From the NCBI RefSeq assembly GCF_006575665.1, contig NZ_CP041253.1, forward strand, positions 625,501-689,500: 64,000 nt of DNA. The letters run 5' to 3'. The DNA comes from Echinicola soli (lineage in GTDB: Bacteria; Bacteroidota; Bacteroidia; Cytophagales; Cyclobacteriaceae). This document shows, one piece after another, positions 53,375 to 63,740 of this stretch. Position 1 is the stretch's first letter, and every line of letters begins with the position of its first letter. The notes under the pieces are model-generated. The model was given only the letters and a program-made list of their open reading frames with translations. It did no database searches and was not told where the DNA came from. Made by a program: the position numbers and the translations under genes.

Positions 53375-54553
53375 TTAAATTTTTACATTTCTGCCCACCT
53401 TGGTTCCCAGCCATGTAAATGAAAGTGCACAAATAACCATCAGTATAATCAGCAGGTTATAATTTTGGAACAAGTCAAACAAGGCTCCTATCAGTAGCGG
53501 CCCCAAAGCCGCCAAATAATATCCCGCCGACTGCGCCATTCCTGATAACCTGGCCGTAGTGGCCCCTTCGGTACGTAATCCTATCAAAGTATACGCCAAA
53601 CTGATGCTTGCTCCAAGACAAAAACCTATTAATGTCAGGGCAATGTAAATTACCCAATTTGCATCAAAAAACAGTCCAAGAAACCCAATGAAATAGATCA
53701 TTCCGATACCAAAGGAAATCTTCACCTGTTTGGTATTCCTTACCGCTACCAAAGGAGCCGTAAAAGACCCCACAAGACCGACCACCTGCATCAGGCTCAT
53801 CATCAGTCCCGCCTGTCCTGCGGTAAACCCTTTATGGATCAGCAAATCCGGCAGCCAAGCGATCAGGGTATAAAACATTGTGGACTGGATTCCCATGAAG
53901 ATGCTGACTTGCCAGGCAAGCTTGGATTTCCAGACATTCTTTCCTCCAGTGAGTCCCTCATCCGGACCTTTTACTTTGTTGGGCTTGACCTGAGGTAACC
54001 AGATCACGATCGCCAAAGCAACAAGGGCCACCCATGCAAGCAAGGATCCCCTCCAGCCAAGCCCCATGCCCACTGCCAACGGCACACTTAGCCCCGTACC
54101 TACCGCGGCAAAAGCGGACATTCCTGTGGTATAGGAGCTCGTCATGATGCCGATTTTATGGGGAAGTTTTACTTTGATCAATGGAATGAGCAGTACGTTA
54201 CAGATCACGATGCCTATTCCCGACACCGCCGTACCAAAATACAGCAAAAAGGAACCTCCCTGTACCCGCACAAATATACCAAAGGCAATTAGGAACAAGC
54301 CCATCAGGATCGCCCTTACATTACCAAGACGCGCTCCAATAGCGGAAGAGAACAGCGAAAATGTAGCAAATGACAGTAACGGTAAAGTGGTCAGAAAGCC
54401 TGCCCAGGCATTAGAAAGCCCGAGGTCCTCACGAATCGTCGGGATCAATGGCCCCACAGATGTAATCGAAGGCCTTAAACAAAAGGAGACCAAAATGATC
54501 CCTGTGATAAGCAATCCTTCAGATAAACCCTTGGTTGCAGTTGTCTTTTTCAT
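53375..54553 (-). CDS. MFS transporter of the CynX/NimT family
   Basis: 392 residues from ATG 54553; the frame continues upstream to 54667 without conserved sequence. Twelve membrane helices. Motifs: SFCLRPSITSVGPLIPTIREDLGLS, then GFLTTLPLLSFATFSLFS and the central loop after about residue 190. The RPSITSVGPL region is typical of CynX/NimT-type exporters. The substrate is not known. Last gene before a REP-like copy on the 5' side. Confidence 0.86.
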   Translation of the reverse strand: MKKTTATKGLSEGLLITGIILVSFCLRPSITSVGPLIPTIREDLGLSNAWAGFLTTLPLLSFATFSLFSSAIGARLGNVRAILMGLFLIAFGIFVRVQGGSFLLYFGTAVSGIGIVICNVLLIPLIKVKLPHKIGIMTSSYTTGMSAFAAVGTGLSVPLAVGMGLGWRGSLLAWVALVALAIVIWLPQVKPNKVKGPDEGLTGGKNVWKSKLAWQVSIFMGIQSTMFYTLIAWLPDLLIHKGFTAGQAGLMMSLMQVVGLVGSFTAPLVAVRNTKQVKISFGIGMIYFIGFLGLFFDANWVIYIALTLIGFCLGASISLAYTLIGLRTEGATTARLSGMAQSAGYYLAALGPLLIGALFDLFQNYNLLIILMVICALSFTWLGTKVGRNVKI

Positions 54554-54663
54554 TGGCCTACAAATTTCAGCAATTAAGAAGTACCTACAACCATTGGGAC
54601 GCCAAAAAAATTCTTCTTTAACCGAAATTCTTCGACTTGGGATTATAGGTGGACAACAAAAAT

Positions 54664-54810
54664 TCAAAAACCGTCACCCCGGTCGACCGGTGTCCCCGTA
54701 TTACGGAAACAGATTGCTTCGTCACAAGCTCCCTGCCTATGACCGCAACTGGCTATGGTCCGGTGCCAAGCAGGATCGTACCAAAGGCATCCCGGTGTGG
54801 CAATGACAGT
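54664..54810. repeat. REP-like intergenic repeat upstream of the MFS gene
   Basis: Contains CACCCCGGTCGACCGG, AGATTGCTTC and CCCGGTGTGGCAATGACAG, words shared with the element at 48981-49082. It lies between the MFS and hemH genes and has no coding content. Confidence 0.6.
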
Positions 54811-54848
54811 TTAATCCAATTTAATAGCCAAAACTCAGGTTAATAACA

Positions 54849-55880
54849 TCAGTTCTGCTCCAACACCAGTGCCTTCACACAATCCACCCAGGTATCATGG
54901 GAGTTCAGGCAAGGCACCAAATCCCACTGCTGACCACCTTCTTCCTCAAAGACTTCTTTATATTCCTCTCCGACTTCCACTGTAGTCTCCAAGCAATCTG
55001 CCACAAAAGCGGGAGAAAAGGCCAGAACTTTTTTTGCCCCATTGCGGGCCAATTGCCGGATGGTATCTTCCGTATATGGCTGTATCCACGGATCCTTGCC
55101 CAGGCGGGACTGGAAAGCTGTATGAACTTTCTCCGCTGGTAAGCCTAGTTTATCGATCAATAGCCGTGTATTGTAAAAGCACTGTGCACGATAGCAGTAT
55201 TGATTAGCAGGGGTCTGACGTGCACAGCATTTATCATTCAACTGGCAATAACCTTCACAAGAAGCCTTATTGATTTGCCTTTCCGGAATCCCATGGTAAG
55301 AAAACAGATAAGCATCATATTCTTCCTCTCCAATAAAATCAGCCGCAATGTCCTTCCAAGCTTGTAAATAAAGCGGGTGATCAACAAACCGTGGCACATA
55401 ACTGATCGCAGGAATCACCTGCCATTCCTTCACGATTTCCATGACTTTATCGATCACCGACCCGTTCGTGGCAGAAGCATATTGTGGAAATAAGGGGAGG
55501 ACAATGATTTTTTTTACACGTGCTTTTTGGAGCGCTTTTAGTCCCCGTTCGATGCTTGGGGATTGGTAACGCATCGCAATTTCTACATGGTACTTGGCTG
55601 TATCAAGTTTGTGTACGAGCTTATCCTTCAGATCTTCTGTGTGAAACAGCAATGGCGAACCACGATCTGTCCAAAGCTTCCGGTATTCCGCAGCAGATTT
55701 GGGCGCCCGAAATGGTGCTATAATACCGTTTACCAACAGCCAACGGGACAAAAAAGGAATATCAATAACCCGTCCATCCATTAAAAACTCCCTTAGGTAC
55801 TTTCTCACATGTGGTACTGCCGTGCTGTCCGGCGTTCCTAAGTTAACCAGTAATACTCCAGTTTTTGCCTCTTTACTCAT
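54849..55880 (-). CDS. hemH: Ferrochelatase
   Basis: About 343 residues from ATG 55880 (an ATG at 55916 would add 12). Inserts iron into protoporphyrin IX. Motifs: GVLLVNLGTPDS at the N-terminus, VLPLFPQYASATNGSV, the catalytic FSYHGIPERQ with its histidine, and FSPAFVADCLETTVE with the conserved glutamate. Cys-rich insert CEGYCQLNDKCC may bind a cluster. Not adjacent to hemD or hemW, which lie 20-27 kb away. Confidence 0.95.
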   Translation of the reverse strand: MSKEAKTGVLLVNLGTPDSTAVPHVRKYLREFLMDGRVIDIPFLSRWLLVNGIIAPFRAPKSAAEYRKLWTDRGSPLLFHTEDLKDKLVHKLDTAKYHVEIAMRYQSPSIERGLKALQKARVKKIIVLPLFPQYASATNGSVIDKVMEIVKEWQVIPAISYVPRFVDHPLYLQAWKDIAADFIGEEEYDAYLFSYHGIPERQINKASCEGYCQLNDKCCARQTPANQYCYRAQCFYNTRLLIDKLGLPAEKVHTAFQSRLGKDPWIQPYTEDTIRQLARNGAKKVLAFSPAFVADCLETTVEVGEEYKEVFEEEGGQQWDLVPCLNSHDTWVDCVKALVLEQN

Positions 55881-55916
55881 TGGTTTTGATCTCTTTACAC
55901 GAATATACGTTTTCAT

Positions 55917-56544
55917 GTCAGGAAAAGGATGTCCAGCAACCCAACAATGTCTCCCAATTGCCCGTAAATTCCTGAATTATGAATCCCGTATAATTTTTAT
56001 GCTCATTAAAGCAAACCAAAAGTACGACCAATTGTTTCAAAATGCCAATGAATAAATCCACCTGCTCATAGACAACAGCTATCAGCAGTCTTAAGATCAA
56101 ATATGAGGATTGAGCTCTAATTTAACGTGAGTTCGGGGTAAAGACTGTCATTCTGAGCCTGTCTGAAGTGTACATCCCTGATTAGTGTTGACCGGATTAA
56201 TGATTGGGTTTAATTGTCAAACATAGTAATCATTGGTCTTTCAAACTCCTCCGGACTTTTGCTCATTATTGGTTATGACGGGTACTGCGCCCAGGCAGGG
56301 ACTCAATATTTCTTAGCACCAGGGCAGAGGTCCGGTACTACCGCGTTTTAGCGTTGTCCCGCCGTCTCTGACGCGGGAGCACAAAGACTGAGTCTCCCGA
56401 CTCAACCTAATATTTTTAATATCTGCATTTTTATTTTGCTCTTTTCCCCGATCTATCCCACCTAACCTCCCCGCCGTGTCGGGGAGCAGGTCTCTTTCTT
56501 CTTGGTCCTTTCATCTTTTGTCTATTAAGGCTTTACCTACTTCC
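55917..56544. other. Intergenic DNA without a recognisable gene
   Basis: No conserved coding frame. Short inverted words such as GCCGTCTCTGACGCGGGAGC and GGTAGTACCGG-like repeats appear at 56280-56400. Looks like decayed repeat DNA. Confidence 0.45.
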
Positions 56545-56577
56545 AAAAAAAAAGCACCCGCCAGGCGGATGCTTTTT
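56545..56577 (-). terminator. Terminator of the DUF4168 gene
   Basis: Stem AAAGCACCCGCC/GGCGGATGCTTT (one mismatch), with nine A on the plus strand (56545-56553), which read as a T tract on the minus strand. Confidence 0.8.
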
Positions 56578-56602
56578 CAATCTATAATAAACACGTGATA
56601 AC

Positions 56603-57091
56603 TTACTGCCCTTCCATTTTTTTGCTGATCAGTGTGTCCACCTTTGCCCGCACTTCTTGGCTTTGGTTATAGGCCATGGACATCTGCTGGAATTTCTGAA
56701 CAGACAATTCATTGTCCTCGATCAAGCCCTCTGCTTTCGTCTGTATTTCTTTTTGGATTTCCATTACTTTCTGACCTGCTTTGTTAAACTTCCCAATCTC
56801 TTCAGGATCATCAGATGCGTCTGTCAACTTTCCTGTCTGCTGTGCCTGCATCAATTCTTGGAAGCGCTGTACGTCCAGTCCCTCTTCCTTGATCGCATCC
56901 ATCATTTTCCCTTGGACTTCCTGCTGTACAGGAATCAGTTCTGCATTGATAGCCACAAATTTGTCGTATTCATCATTAGTGAAATCTGATGCTTTGGGAG
57001 CATCTTGAGGCGCTTGTGGTGAAATCTGCTGTGCATGCAGACCTAGCCCCATCAATAACAACAATGCTGAAAATAAACTTACCTTTTTCAT
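56603..57091 (-). CDS. DUF4168 secreted protein
   Basis: 162 residues from ATG 57091; frame opens to 57148. Signal peptide about 1-20. The body is helical and charged, with EYDKFVAINAELIPVQQEVQGKMMDAI and LSVQKFQQMSMAYNQSQEVRAKVD, the DUF4168 pattern. Function unknown. Confidence 0.8.
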   Translation of the reverse strand: MKKVSLFSALLLLMGLGLHAQQISPQAPQDAPKASDFTNDEYDKFVAINAELIPVQQEVQGKMMDAIKEEGLDVQRFQELMQAQQTGKLTDASDDPEEIGKFNKAGQKVMEIQKEIQTKAEGLIEDNELSVQKFQQMSMAYNQSQEVRAKVDTLISKKMEGQ

Positions 57092-57148
57092 TTGCTTGAA
57101 ATTAATCATAATCGGTTGGTTTTTCATTTTACAATTTTCAAGGTACAA

Positions 57149-57700
57149 AAACTTCTACCCTTTGCCATAAAAACGAAAATTGAGATGTTAAATTATCCTA
57201 AAAAAGCAAAATAATACAAAAAAATCATAAATTTCAAATAAGAACCTAGTGCTTAGGCCTTTGCCACAAAGGCAACAAGTCTCTAAGTTTTTCCAAAGGC
57301 TGAAAGCCTAACTTACCAATTCATTCGTGTAAAAAAATTTATAGAACACCCAACCAATCTTTATATAAATGCCCTTACAGGGCGTTAGATGTATTGGATC
57401 GTACAATTTCACCCAAAGCGATTCATTGGGCTGGCATGAACCACCCGTTCAGGGTTCGATTTATTATCAATAATCTTGAACTGCGCACCGTGGTCAGTGA
57501 ACTGAATACTAATATTCACCACTTTTAGTATTTAACCGTAAAAGCACAGCATCTGTTGGCCGAGGACCATAAACTACAACCCAATAACCAAACTCCAATC
57601 CTTCTTCCTTTGCCACAAAGGTACCAAGCCATTAAGTTTTGCCGAATCCCAAAGGCTAAAAGCCTTTCATTACCTTAATCCCAGACAACGCCTTGGGACA
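57149..57700. other. Intergenic DNA with two related repeat words, no gene
   Basis: TTTGCCACAAAGG words at 57259 and 57608, and AAAGGCT(G/A)AAAGCCT near 57294 and 57650, show that two related blocks flank about 300 bp. These are similar to words in the 48.3-48.9 kb repeat (ATGCCACAAAGGCTCCAAGG). No gene. Confidence 0.5.
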
Positions 57701-58006
57701 TCAAACAAAACCCTTAAGTTGCTGCAAAAGCTCCCGCTTGGTCATCAACCCTCCCTTTCTCCACAGGATCTTTCCGCGCTTAAAAAGTATAAAATGGGGG
57801 ATCGACCTCACCGCAAAGTGGTATGTCGCTTGTTGATTTTTGTCAATGTTTATTTTCAGTATTTTGACCTTACCACCAAGTTCTTTGGAGACTTCTTCCA
57901 GTAATGGAGACATCGTTTGGCAAGGCCCACACCAATCGGCATAAAAGTCCACCAACAACGGAACATCGGATTGCTGGATGATATCTTTAAATTTCTTCTT
58001 TGCCAT
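57701..58006 (-). CDS. Thioredoxin
   Basis: 101 residues from ATG 58006. Active site WCGPC (C26 and C29), DFYADWCGPC, then KINIDKNQQATYHFAVRSIPHFILFKRG with the cis-Pro as IPH rather than IPT. A small general disulfide reductase; no signal peptide, so cytoplasmic. Confidence 0.92.
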   Translation of the reverse strand: MAKKKFKDIIQQSDVPLLVDFYADWCGPCQTMSPLLEEVSKELGGKVKILKINIDKNQQATYHFAVRSIPHFILFKRGKILWRKGGLMTKRELLQQLKGFV

Positions 58007-58165
58007 AATCAAGATCTTTAATGAAATCTACAATTTAACAAGACGCTAAATATTGCTGCCACTAAGGCGCGAAGACACTAAGCTTTTTTTACTGGACACT
58101 AAAACCTAAGCCAACAACAACATCTTCGTGACTTGGTGACTTCGTGGCCTTCATTTCTTTAAAAC

Positions 58166-58197
58166 AAAAAAAGCCCGGAAAACCCGGGCTCTTTGTT
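58166..58197 (-). terminator. Terminator of the OmpH-BamA operon
   Basis: Stem AGCCCGG/CCGGGCT (58172-58178 and 58184-58190) and a T tract on the minus strand (complement of the A run before 58172). It lies after the last OmpH gene. Confidence 0.85.
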
Positions 58198-58214
58198 TCT
58201 AATGTCTCTACTGA

Positions 58215-58775
58215 TTACTGAGGAAGGTCAGCATTTTCAGGCATTTGCTCAGGAAGTTCGATCCCCAATTTAGCTGCTACCAGTTCCGTAAACTTATCCG
58301 CTTCTTTGGTATAAAGCAGCACGGGAGATTGACCGGCAGTCTCCGACAAGATATGCGTATAATTATTTTCTGCTGCAACGGCGTTGATGGCATTAAATAC
58401 CTTTGTTTGTACCGGCTCCAGCAGTTCGCTAAGCTTTCTCTGATAAGAAGTCTGCGCATCTTGCTCGTATTTGGCTACCTCATCTCTCAATTTGGTCAAT
58501 TCCTGCTCTTTGGTAGCTCTGGCTTCTTCAGTCATGGTTTGCATGGCTTGCTGATAAGACTGTACTTCTCTTTGGAAGTTTTGTGTTTTTGTCTGTACGT
58601 TGGTTTGCAATTGCTTGCCATAATCCTGCATGTCGGCGTCGATCTGCTGCATCTCCGGCATCAGGCTCATCAGTACCTCCACATTCGTATAGCCAATTTT
58701 GATATCTTGCTGGGCTTTTGCCACAAAGCTCAAACAAAATAAAGCAACGGCTGATAAGATAATTCTCACTTTCAT
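58215..58775 (-). CDS. OmpH/Skp-family periplasmic chaperone
   Basis: 186 residues. Signal peptide about 1-21. The DIKIGYTNVEVLMSLMPEMQQIDADMQDYGKQLQ start and the long charged helices match Skp/OmpH, which holds unfolded outer-membrane proteins. It is the second of two tandem copies after bamA. Confidence 0.9.
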   Translation of the reverse strand: MKVRIILSAVALFCLSFVAKAQQDIKIGYTNVEVLMSLMPEMQQIDADMQDYGKQLQTNVQTKTQNFQREVQSYQQAMQTMTEEARATKEQELTKLRDEVAKYEQDAQTSYQRKLSELLEPVQTKVFNAINAVAAENNYTHILSETAGQSPVLLYTKEADKFTELVAAKLGIELPEQMPENADLPQ

Positions 58776-58794
58776 AATCTGTTGTTTAATTAAG

Positions 58795-59334
58795 TTATTT
58801 GTTTTCTTCTGTTTCCGTATTTTCGTCTATCCCCAATTCATCAATGACAAAATCAGAATAGTCATGGACGGGATCGGTATAGATCATGGACAAATCGGCA
58901 GCCTTGTCAAACATAATAGCGATGCCATTTCTTTTTGACACTTTGTCAATGGCATCGAAAATCTTTGACTGCAGGGGCTTCATCAGCTCATCCTGCTTCT
59001 GGTAGTATTCGCCATTGATGCCAAAGACCCTCGTATTATAGTTGCTGGCGGCTTTTTCTTGCTGTCGGATGTCCTCCATCCGCTCTTTGTACATATCCTC
59101 GGTCAGCAAGACTTCCTCCGCTTTCAGGGCATTGTACATTTCCTTGATCTCGTTCTCCAAATTCTGTGCCTCTTTTTTCCATGCTGATGCCTGCTTCTTA
59201 AGCTCTTCCTGGACGACTTTATAGTCCGGATGCTTGTTTAGGATGTATTCTGAGTCCACAAACCCTATTTTTTGGGCTTGTACCACAGATGCAGTCATCA
59301 TCAGAAAAAATACTATTTTAAGACACTTTAACAT
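58795..59334 (-). CDS. OmpH/Skp-family periplasmic chaperone (first copy)
   Basis: 179 residues. Signal peptide about 1-20. Family motif KIGFVDSEYILNKHPDYKVVQEELKKQ and two long helices. Four bases after the bamA stop. The two copies differ a great deal in sequence, so they may serve different clients. Confidence 0.9.
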   Translation of the reverse strand: MLKCLKIVFFLMMTASVVQAQKIGFVDSEYILNKHPDYKVVQEELKKQASAWKKEAQNLENEIKEMYNALKAEEVLLTEDMYKERMEDIRQQEKAASNYNTRVFGINGEYYQKQDELMKPLQSKIFDAIDKVSKRNGIAIMFDKAADLSMIYTDPVHDYSDFVIDELGIDENTETEENK

Positions 59335-59337
59335 TTC

Positions 59338-62058
59338 TTACCTGAATTGTTGACCAATGGTAAAGTGGAACATCCCTCCACTAGGCTGATAGGTACCAGG
59401 CGCAGCATCGAAGCCATAGCCCCAGTCGATCCCCAGCAGTCCGAAGGCCGGCATAAAGATCCTGGCACCAAACCCTGCTGACTTTTTCAAGTCATACGGG
59501 TTAAACTCCGCATAGTCACCCCAGTTGTTACCCGCTTCGGCAAAGCCCAATAGGAAGATGGTAGCCGATGGGTTGGGCGATACCAAGTAACGCAGTTCCA
59601 TCACGTATTTGTTATAGACAATACCACCATACGGATCTGCCCCTTCTATCCCCCTGGTATTCCTACCTGGCGTCAACACCTGGTTTTCATACCCTCTCAG
59701 ACCGATAATATCTTGTCCTAAGGAGAAGTTATTGAAAGTCATACCGTCACCCCCCATTACAAAGCGTTCTACTGGGATCATCCCCACTTTCTTGCTGTAG
59801 GATCCAAGAAAGCCCATATGCGTCCTTGCACTGACCACGAATTTACTGGAGCCAAATATAGGTGTATAAAATTTGGCATCAAACATCCATTTATGATATT
59901 CCAGCCATCTATACTTCTCCTGATCGGGGGAATCTTCTGTGATATTCTTGTTCAGCGAAGCATAAGGTGGTGTGAAGTTTACCCCCAAGGAAATATTGGA
60001 TCCCATTCTAGGATAAATCGGGCTATCCACGTTTGATCGTGAAACGGTAGTATTAAAGACAAAGCTCTTCAGTCTTCCTGTTGGGAAGCTCAGTCCGAAA
60101 CTGGTTCCGTATTGGTCAAATTCATATACCTGATACTGCAGGGAATTACTGATACTGAAGTAATCATCCGGCCAGGTCACCCGCTTGGCAAGGCCAACAG
60201 TAATACCGGTAATCTTGAAGAACCCTAGTTCATTACCAAAATTGGACTGGTTATAGATATCGATCTGTCGCTGCACAGAGTGGTTAAGACTTACGCTGAG
60301 GGCATTGGGTTTTTTGCCGCCAAACCAAGGTTCAGTAAAAGAGAAGCTATAGTTCTGGAAACTTTTACCATTGGCCTGGACCCTTAGGCTAAGCTTCTGG
60401 CCATCGCCCACCGGAAGTGGTCGCCACTTAGAAAAATCCCCGATATTTCGCACGGAGAAATTATTAAACACCAGACCTACGGTACCAACGAAGCCATAAA
60501 AGCCTCCCCAACCACCGGACAATTCAATCTGGTCATTTGGACGCTCTTCCAGCTGGAATACGATATCCACTGTCGCATCCTCAAAATTAGGCCTCAAGTC
60601 AGGATTGATCGTTTCTGGATCGAAGTACCCAATCTGCGAAAGTTCCCGAATCGTCCTTACCAATAAAGATCGATCAAATTTCTGTCCGGGAAGGATCCTG
60701 ATTTCACGCATGACCACGTGATCGGATGTCCGCTCATTTCCTTCGATCGACACACTGTTTACGGTCACTTGTGGTCCCTCGAAGATCCGCATTTCGATAT
60801 CGATGCTATCTGCAGCCACATTCACCTCTACCGGATCAATCTGGAAAAACAGGTAGCCATCATCTTGGTATAGCGAACTGATATCATCTCCCTTGGTAGG
60901 GTCATAGTTCAATCGCTTGTCCAAAAGCTCTTTATTATAGGTGTCCCCCGATTGAATCCCTAATTTTGCCAGGAGTTCAGCATCATCATGGATATAGTTA
61001 CCCGTAAAGGAAATATTTCTATAATAGTATTTTCTGCCTTCTTCTAGGTCAATATCGATATTGACGGTTCGCTCATCAAAGTTGTAAACCGAATCGGCCA
61101 GGATTTCTGCGTCACGATAACCTTTGGTCTGGTAGAAGTTAATGACATTATCCTTATCGTTTCGGTACTCCTTCTTGTTGAACTTAGAGCTGTTGAAGAA
61201 ATTTAGCTTGAAATTCTTGTTGATGTAGGTTTTCACCTCTTCATCAGTCACCGGATTACGGTGGGCGATGCTATTGCCTACCTTTTCGGCATCGGCATTT
61301 TTAAGTCTTTCGAAGACATCCTTAAAGATCCATACACGAGCATGCTCATTGGTCTTTTTCATCTTCTTTTTGAGCTTGCCGTCGGTGATTTCCTCATTTC
61401 CAGTGATGGCGATCTCATTGATTTTGACCTTGGACTTTTTGTCCACCTCAAAACGTAGTTTCACACTGTTTGGAAAAGAAGTGTCCCTTTCCTGGATGAT
61501 TTTCACCTCCGTATTCAGGTAACCCTTCTCTACGAAATAATTGGTAATTTTTCTTTTGGAGGAATTCAGTACATCTTCACGGACCACACGTCCCCGAATC
61601 TGTACTTTGTCACGCAATTCGCTTTCCTGGGTGGAAGTCACTCCCAAAAATTCCACTATACTGAATCGCGGGCGTTCTGTCAGGTCCAGCAGTAGGTAAA
61701 TTTCATCTCCTTCTATCTTGGTGACCAAGATCTTCACATCCCCGATGATCCCCTGTTGCCAGAGTTTTTTCAACGCATCGGAAACGGCATCTCCTGGCAC
61801 GCTGATCTCATCGCCGACTTTCAGGCCGGAAAGGGAGATAATAGCTGTCTCATCCAAGGTGGAAAGCCCCACGGCCTTGATCTCTGCTATTTTATATTTC
61901 TTTGGCTGTGCATAGTTCAGCTCAAGAATATCGATAGGCTTTTGTGCGGAATAACGACTCTGCCCCAGTCTAATCTGGGCCTGCGTGACACCGGTAATCC
62001 CGATAAGCATCGGGAGGAATAAGCATATTACAAGTAAGCTCCTTCTCATTAATCTCAT
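59338..62058 (-). CDS. bamA: Outer-membrane assembly protein BamA
   Basis: 906 residues. A signal peptide, about five POTRA domains (about 45-480; for example INEIAITGNEEITDGKLKKKMKKT and VNSVSIEGNERTSDHVVMREI) and a C-terminal beta-barrel with the GLRGYENQ motif of the Omp85 loop. Folds and inserts outer-membrane proteins. ATG 62058 overlaps the uppS stop by 4 bp. The protein is longer than the E. coli one, as usual in this phylum. Confidence 0.95.
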   Translation of the reverse strand: MRLMRRSLLVICLFLPMLIGITGVTQAQIRLGQSRYSAQKPIDILELNYAQPKKYKIAEIKAVGLSTLDETAIISLSGLKVGDEISVPGDAVSDALKKLWQQGIIGDVKILVTKIEGDEIYLLLDLTERPRFSIVEFLGVTSTQESELRDKVQIRGRVVREDVLNSSKRKITNYFVEKGYLNTEVKIIQERDTSFPNSVKLRFEVDKKSKVKINEIAITGNEEITDGKLKKKMKKTNEHARVWIFKDVFERLKNADAEKVGNSIAHRNPVTDEEVKTYINKNFKLNFFNSSKFNKKEYRNDKDNVINFYQTKGYRDAEILADSVYNFDERTVNIDIDLEEGRKYYYRNISFTGNYIHDDAELLAKLGIQSGDTYNKELLDKRLNYDPTKGDDISSLYQDDGYLFFQIDPVEVNVAADSIDIEMRIFEGPQVTVNSVSIEGNERTSDHVVMREIRILPGQKFDRSLLVRTIRELSQIGYFDPETINPDLRPNFEDATVDIVFQLEERPNDQIELSGGWGGFYGFVGTVGLVFNNFSVRNIGDFSKWRPLPVGDGQKLSLRVQANGKSFQNYSFSFTEPWFGGKKPNALSVSLNHSVQRQIDIYNQSNFGNELGFFKITGITVGLAKRVTWPDDYFSISNSLQYQVYEFDQYGTSFGLSFPTGRLKSFVFNTTVSRSNVDSPIYPRMGSNISLGVNFTPPYASLNKNITEDSPDQEKYRWLEYHKWMFDAKFYTPIFGSSKFVVSARTHMGFLGSYSKKVGMIPVERFVMGGDGMTFNNFSLGQDIIGLRGYENQVLTPGRNTRGIEGADPYGGIVYNKYVMELRYLVSPNPSATIFLLGFAEAGNNWGDYAEFNPYDLKKSAGFGARIFMPAFGLLGIDWGYGFDAAPGTYQPSGGMFHFTIGQQFR

Positions 62059-62792
62059 GATTTTATCTGGGCACCCGTTTTGCCAAAGCGTCTTTCTCTA
62101 CGTTGATAATCCGCGACAGCTTCCATCAGGTGCTCTTTTCTAAAGTCCGGCCATAATACCTCTGTAAAATACAGTTCAGTATAGGCCAATTGCCAAAGCA
62201 GAAAATTACTGATCCTCAGCTCACCACTGGTCCTGATCAGGAGTTCCGGATCGGGATAGTCTTTGGTCAGCAGGTGATCGGCGATCATATCTTCTGTGAT
62301 CTCATCTACATCAATTTCTTTGTCAGCTACTTTTTTGGCAATGTCTTTTACGGTATTGGTGATCTCCCATCTTCCACTGTAGCTCAGTGCCAGGATCAAG
62401 GTCAAGCCTGTATTTCCTGAAGTTTGTTCGATGGCTTCTTTAAGTTTTGTTTTTCCCCTTGAAGGCAGCATGTCCATATCGCCCACGAGGGTGAGCTTCA
62501 CATTATCCTTCATCAGGTTAGGCACCTGGTCTGTCAGGGTTTTCACCAGCAGCTCCATGATGGCCTTTACCTCGAGTTTTGGTCTGGACCAGTTTTCTGT
62601 GGAAAATGTGTAAAGCGTCAAATACGCTACGCCCAAGTCATTGGCTCCTGTAATGGTCTCCCGCACGGCAGTGATGGCATTTCTGTGGCCAAATACACGC
62701 TTGGCACCCTTGCCCTGCGCCCACCGACCGTTACCATCCATGATTACAGCAATGTGCTTGGGAATCCTTTCCTTGTCTATCGCTTCCTTCAT
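62055..62792 (-). CDS. uppS: Undecaprenyl diphosphate synthase
   Basis: 245 residues. The motif AVIMDGNGRWAQGKG contains catalytic D19, and RTSGELRISNFLLWQLAYTELYF is the conserved C-terminal region. Makes the lipid carrier for peptidoglycan and glycan assembly. Translationally coupled to bamA. Confidence 0.95.
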   Translation of the reverse strand: MKEAIDKERIPKHIAVIMDGNGRWAQGKGAKRVFGHRNAITAVRETITGANDLGVAYLTLYTFSTENWSRPKLEVKAIMELLVKTLTDQVPNLMKDNVKLTLVGDMDMLPSRGKTKLKEAIEQTSGNTGLTLILALSYSGRWEITNTVKDIAKKVADKEIDVDEITEDMIADHLLTKDYPDPELLIRTSGELRISNFLLWQLAYTELYFTEVLWPDFRKEHLMEAVADYQRRERRFGKTGAQIKS

Positions 62793-62874
62793 TCCAGTTT
62801 TATCCGAGCTTAATTTTTTTGGAGGTACAAAAATGCTATTTCTTTTTTAATATTCTATCCCCGATGCCAATTAA

Positions 62875-63666
62875 TTAATAATTAAAGCATTCGATCTTGT
62901 GGAAGGAGTAACTGAGCGTTACGCCTAAAAAATAATACCAGTCCTTGTCCGCCTTGTTTCCATAGTTTGCACCATAGGGCAACGGGTAGGCGTCCGGGTC
63001 ATCCGGAAGGGGTGTATCAGGATCAAGTGGAAACCGCGGCAAATAGGTGTCGTTTGGCTCGATCTTGTCCAAAAAGTCTGATAGGGTAGGCCTAAAACCA
63101 AACTCCACGGATAAAAACATCCGCTCTTTCAATTGATATTTCACACCTAAACCAAAGGGAATCACTGGCGTGGACAAGGAGTAATCACCCTCATCATTTG
63201 GAGGGATTTCCCCTTCATAAGATCGCCCTTCTCCGAAGAACATCGTATATCCTATCCCAAAGAAACCATATGGGGAATATCTCACCGGAGAATGCGGAGC
63301 CAGGTAATCGAGAAAATGATATTCCATCATGATATGCCCTTCTACCAACAGTCCTTTGAAATAAGCATTCCGCGCTTGGGCCATTGCATCCAGTGGTCTT
63401 ACACTGTCCGCAGCATTTAAGCCGGACAAGGCTATCCCATACCGTAAACTCCAAACATTGTCAAATTTTCGTCTGCCAAACAACGTGCCTTGAAGTCCAA
63501 TCTGGGAGGGATCCAATCTCCGGATAATATCTCCGGAATACGTCGCCACTCCTAGACCTAAGCCATATTCACTGGTCTTTTGTGCGTATCCTTGTCCAGC
63601 CGAAATTGACATAAACATCAAAATCAGAAGGGAATGACACAATAACTGAAAATTGACTTTTTTCAA
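62875..63666 (-). CDS. DUF6089 outer-membrane beta-barrel protein
   Basis: 263 residues with a TTG start at 63666. A signal peptide (about 1-27) then KTSEYGLGLGVATYSGDI and alternating beta strands with a C-terminal GVTLSYSFHKIECFNY. This is the DUF6089-type protein found between nadK and uppS in Bacteroidota. Function unknown, probably outer membrane. Confidence 0.82.
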   Translation of the reverse strand: MKKVNFQLLCHSLLILMFMSISAGQGYAQKTSEYGLGLGVATYSGDIIRRLDPSQIGLQGTLFGRRKFDNVWSLRYGIALSGLNAADSVRPLDAMAQARNAYFKGLLVEGHIMMEYHFLDYLAPHSPVRYSPYGFFGIGYTMFFGEGRSYEGEIPPNDEGDYSLSTPVIPFGLGVKYQLKERMFLSVEFGFRPTLSDFLDKIEPNDTYLPRFPLDPDTPLPDDPDAYPLPYGANYGNKADKDWYYFLGVTLSYSFHKIECFNY

Positions 63667-63740
63667 GACGCTGCAATTTATAAAGTACTCAACGAATAAA
63701 AAACCCTGCCCAGTATTCTCCGGGTTAATTTATGTTAAAA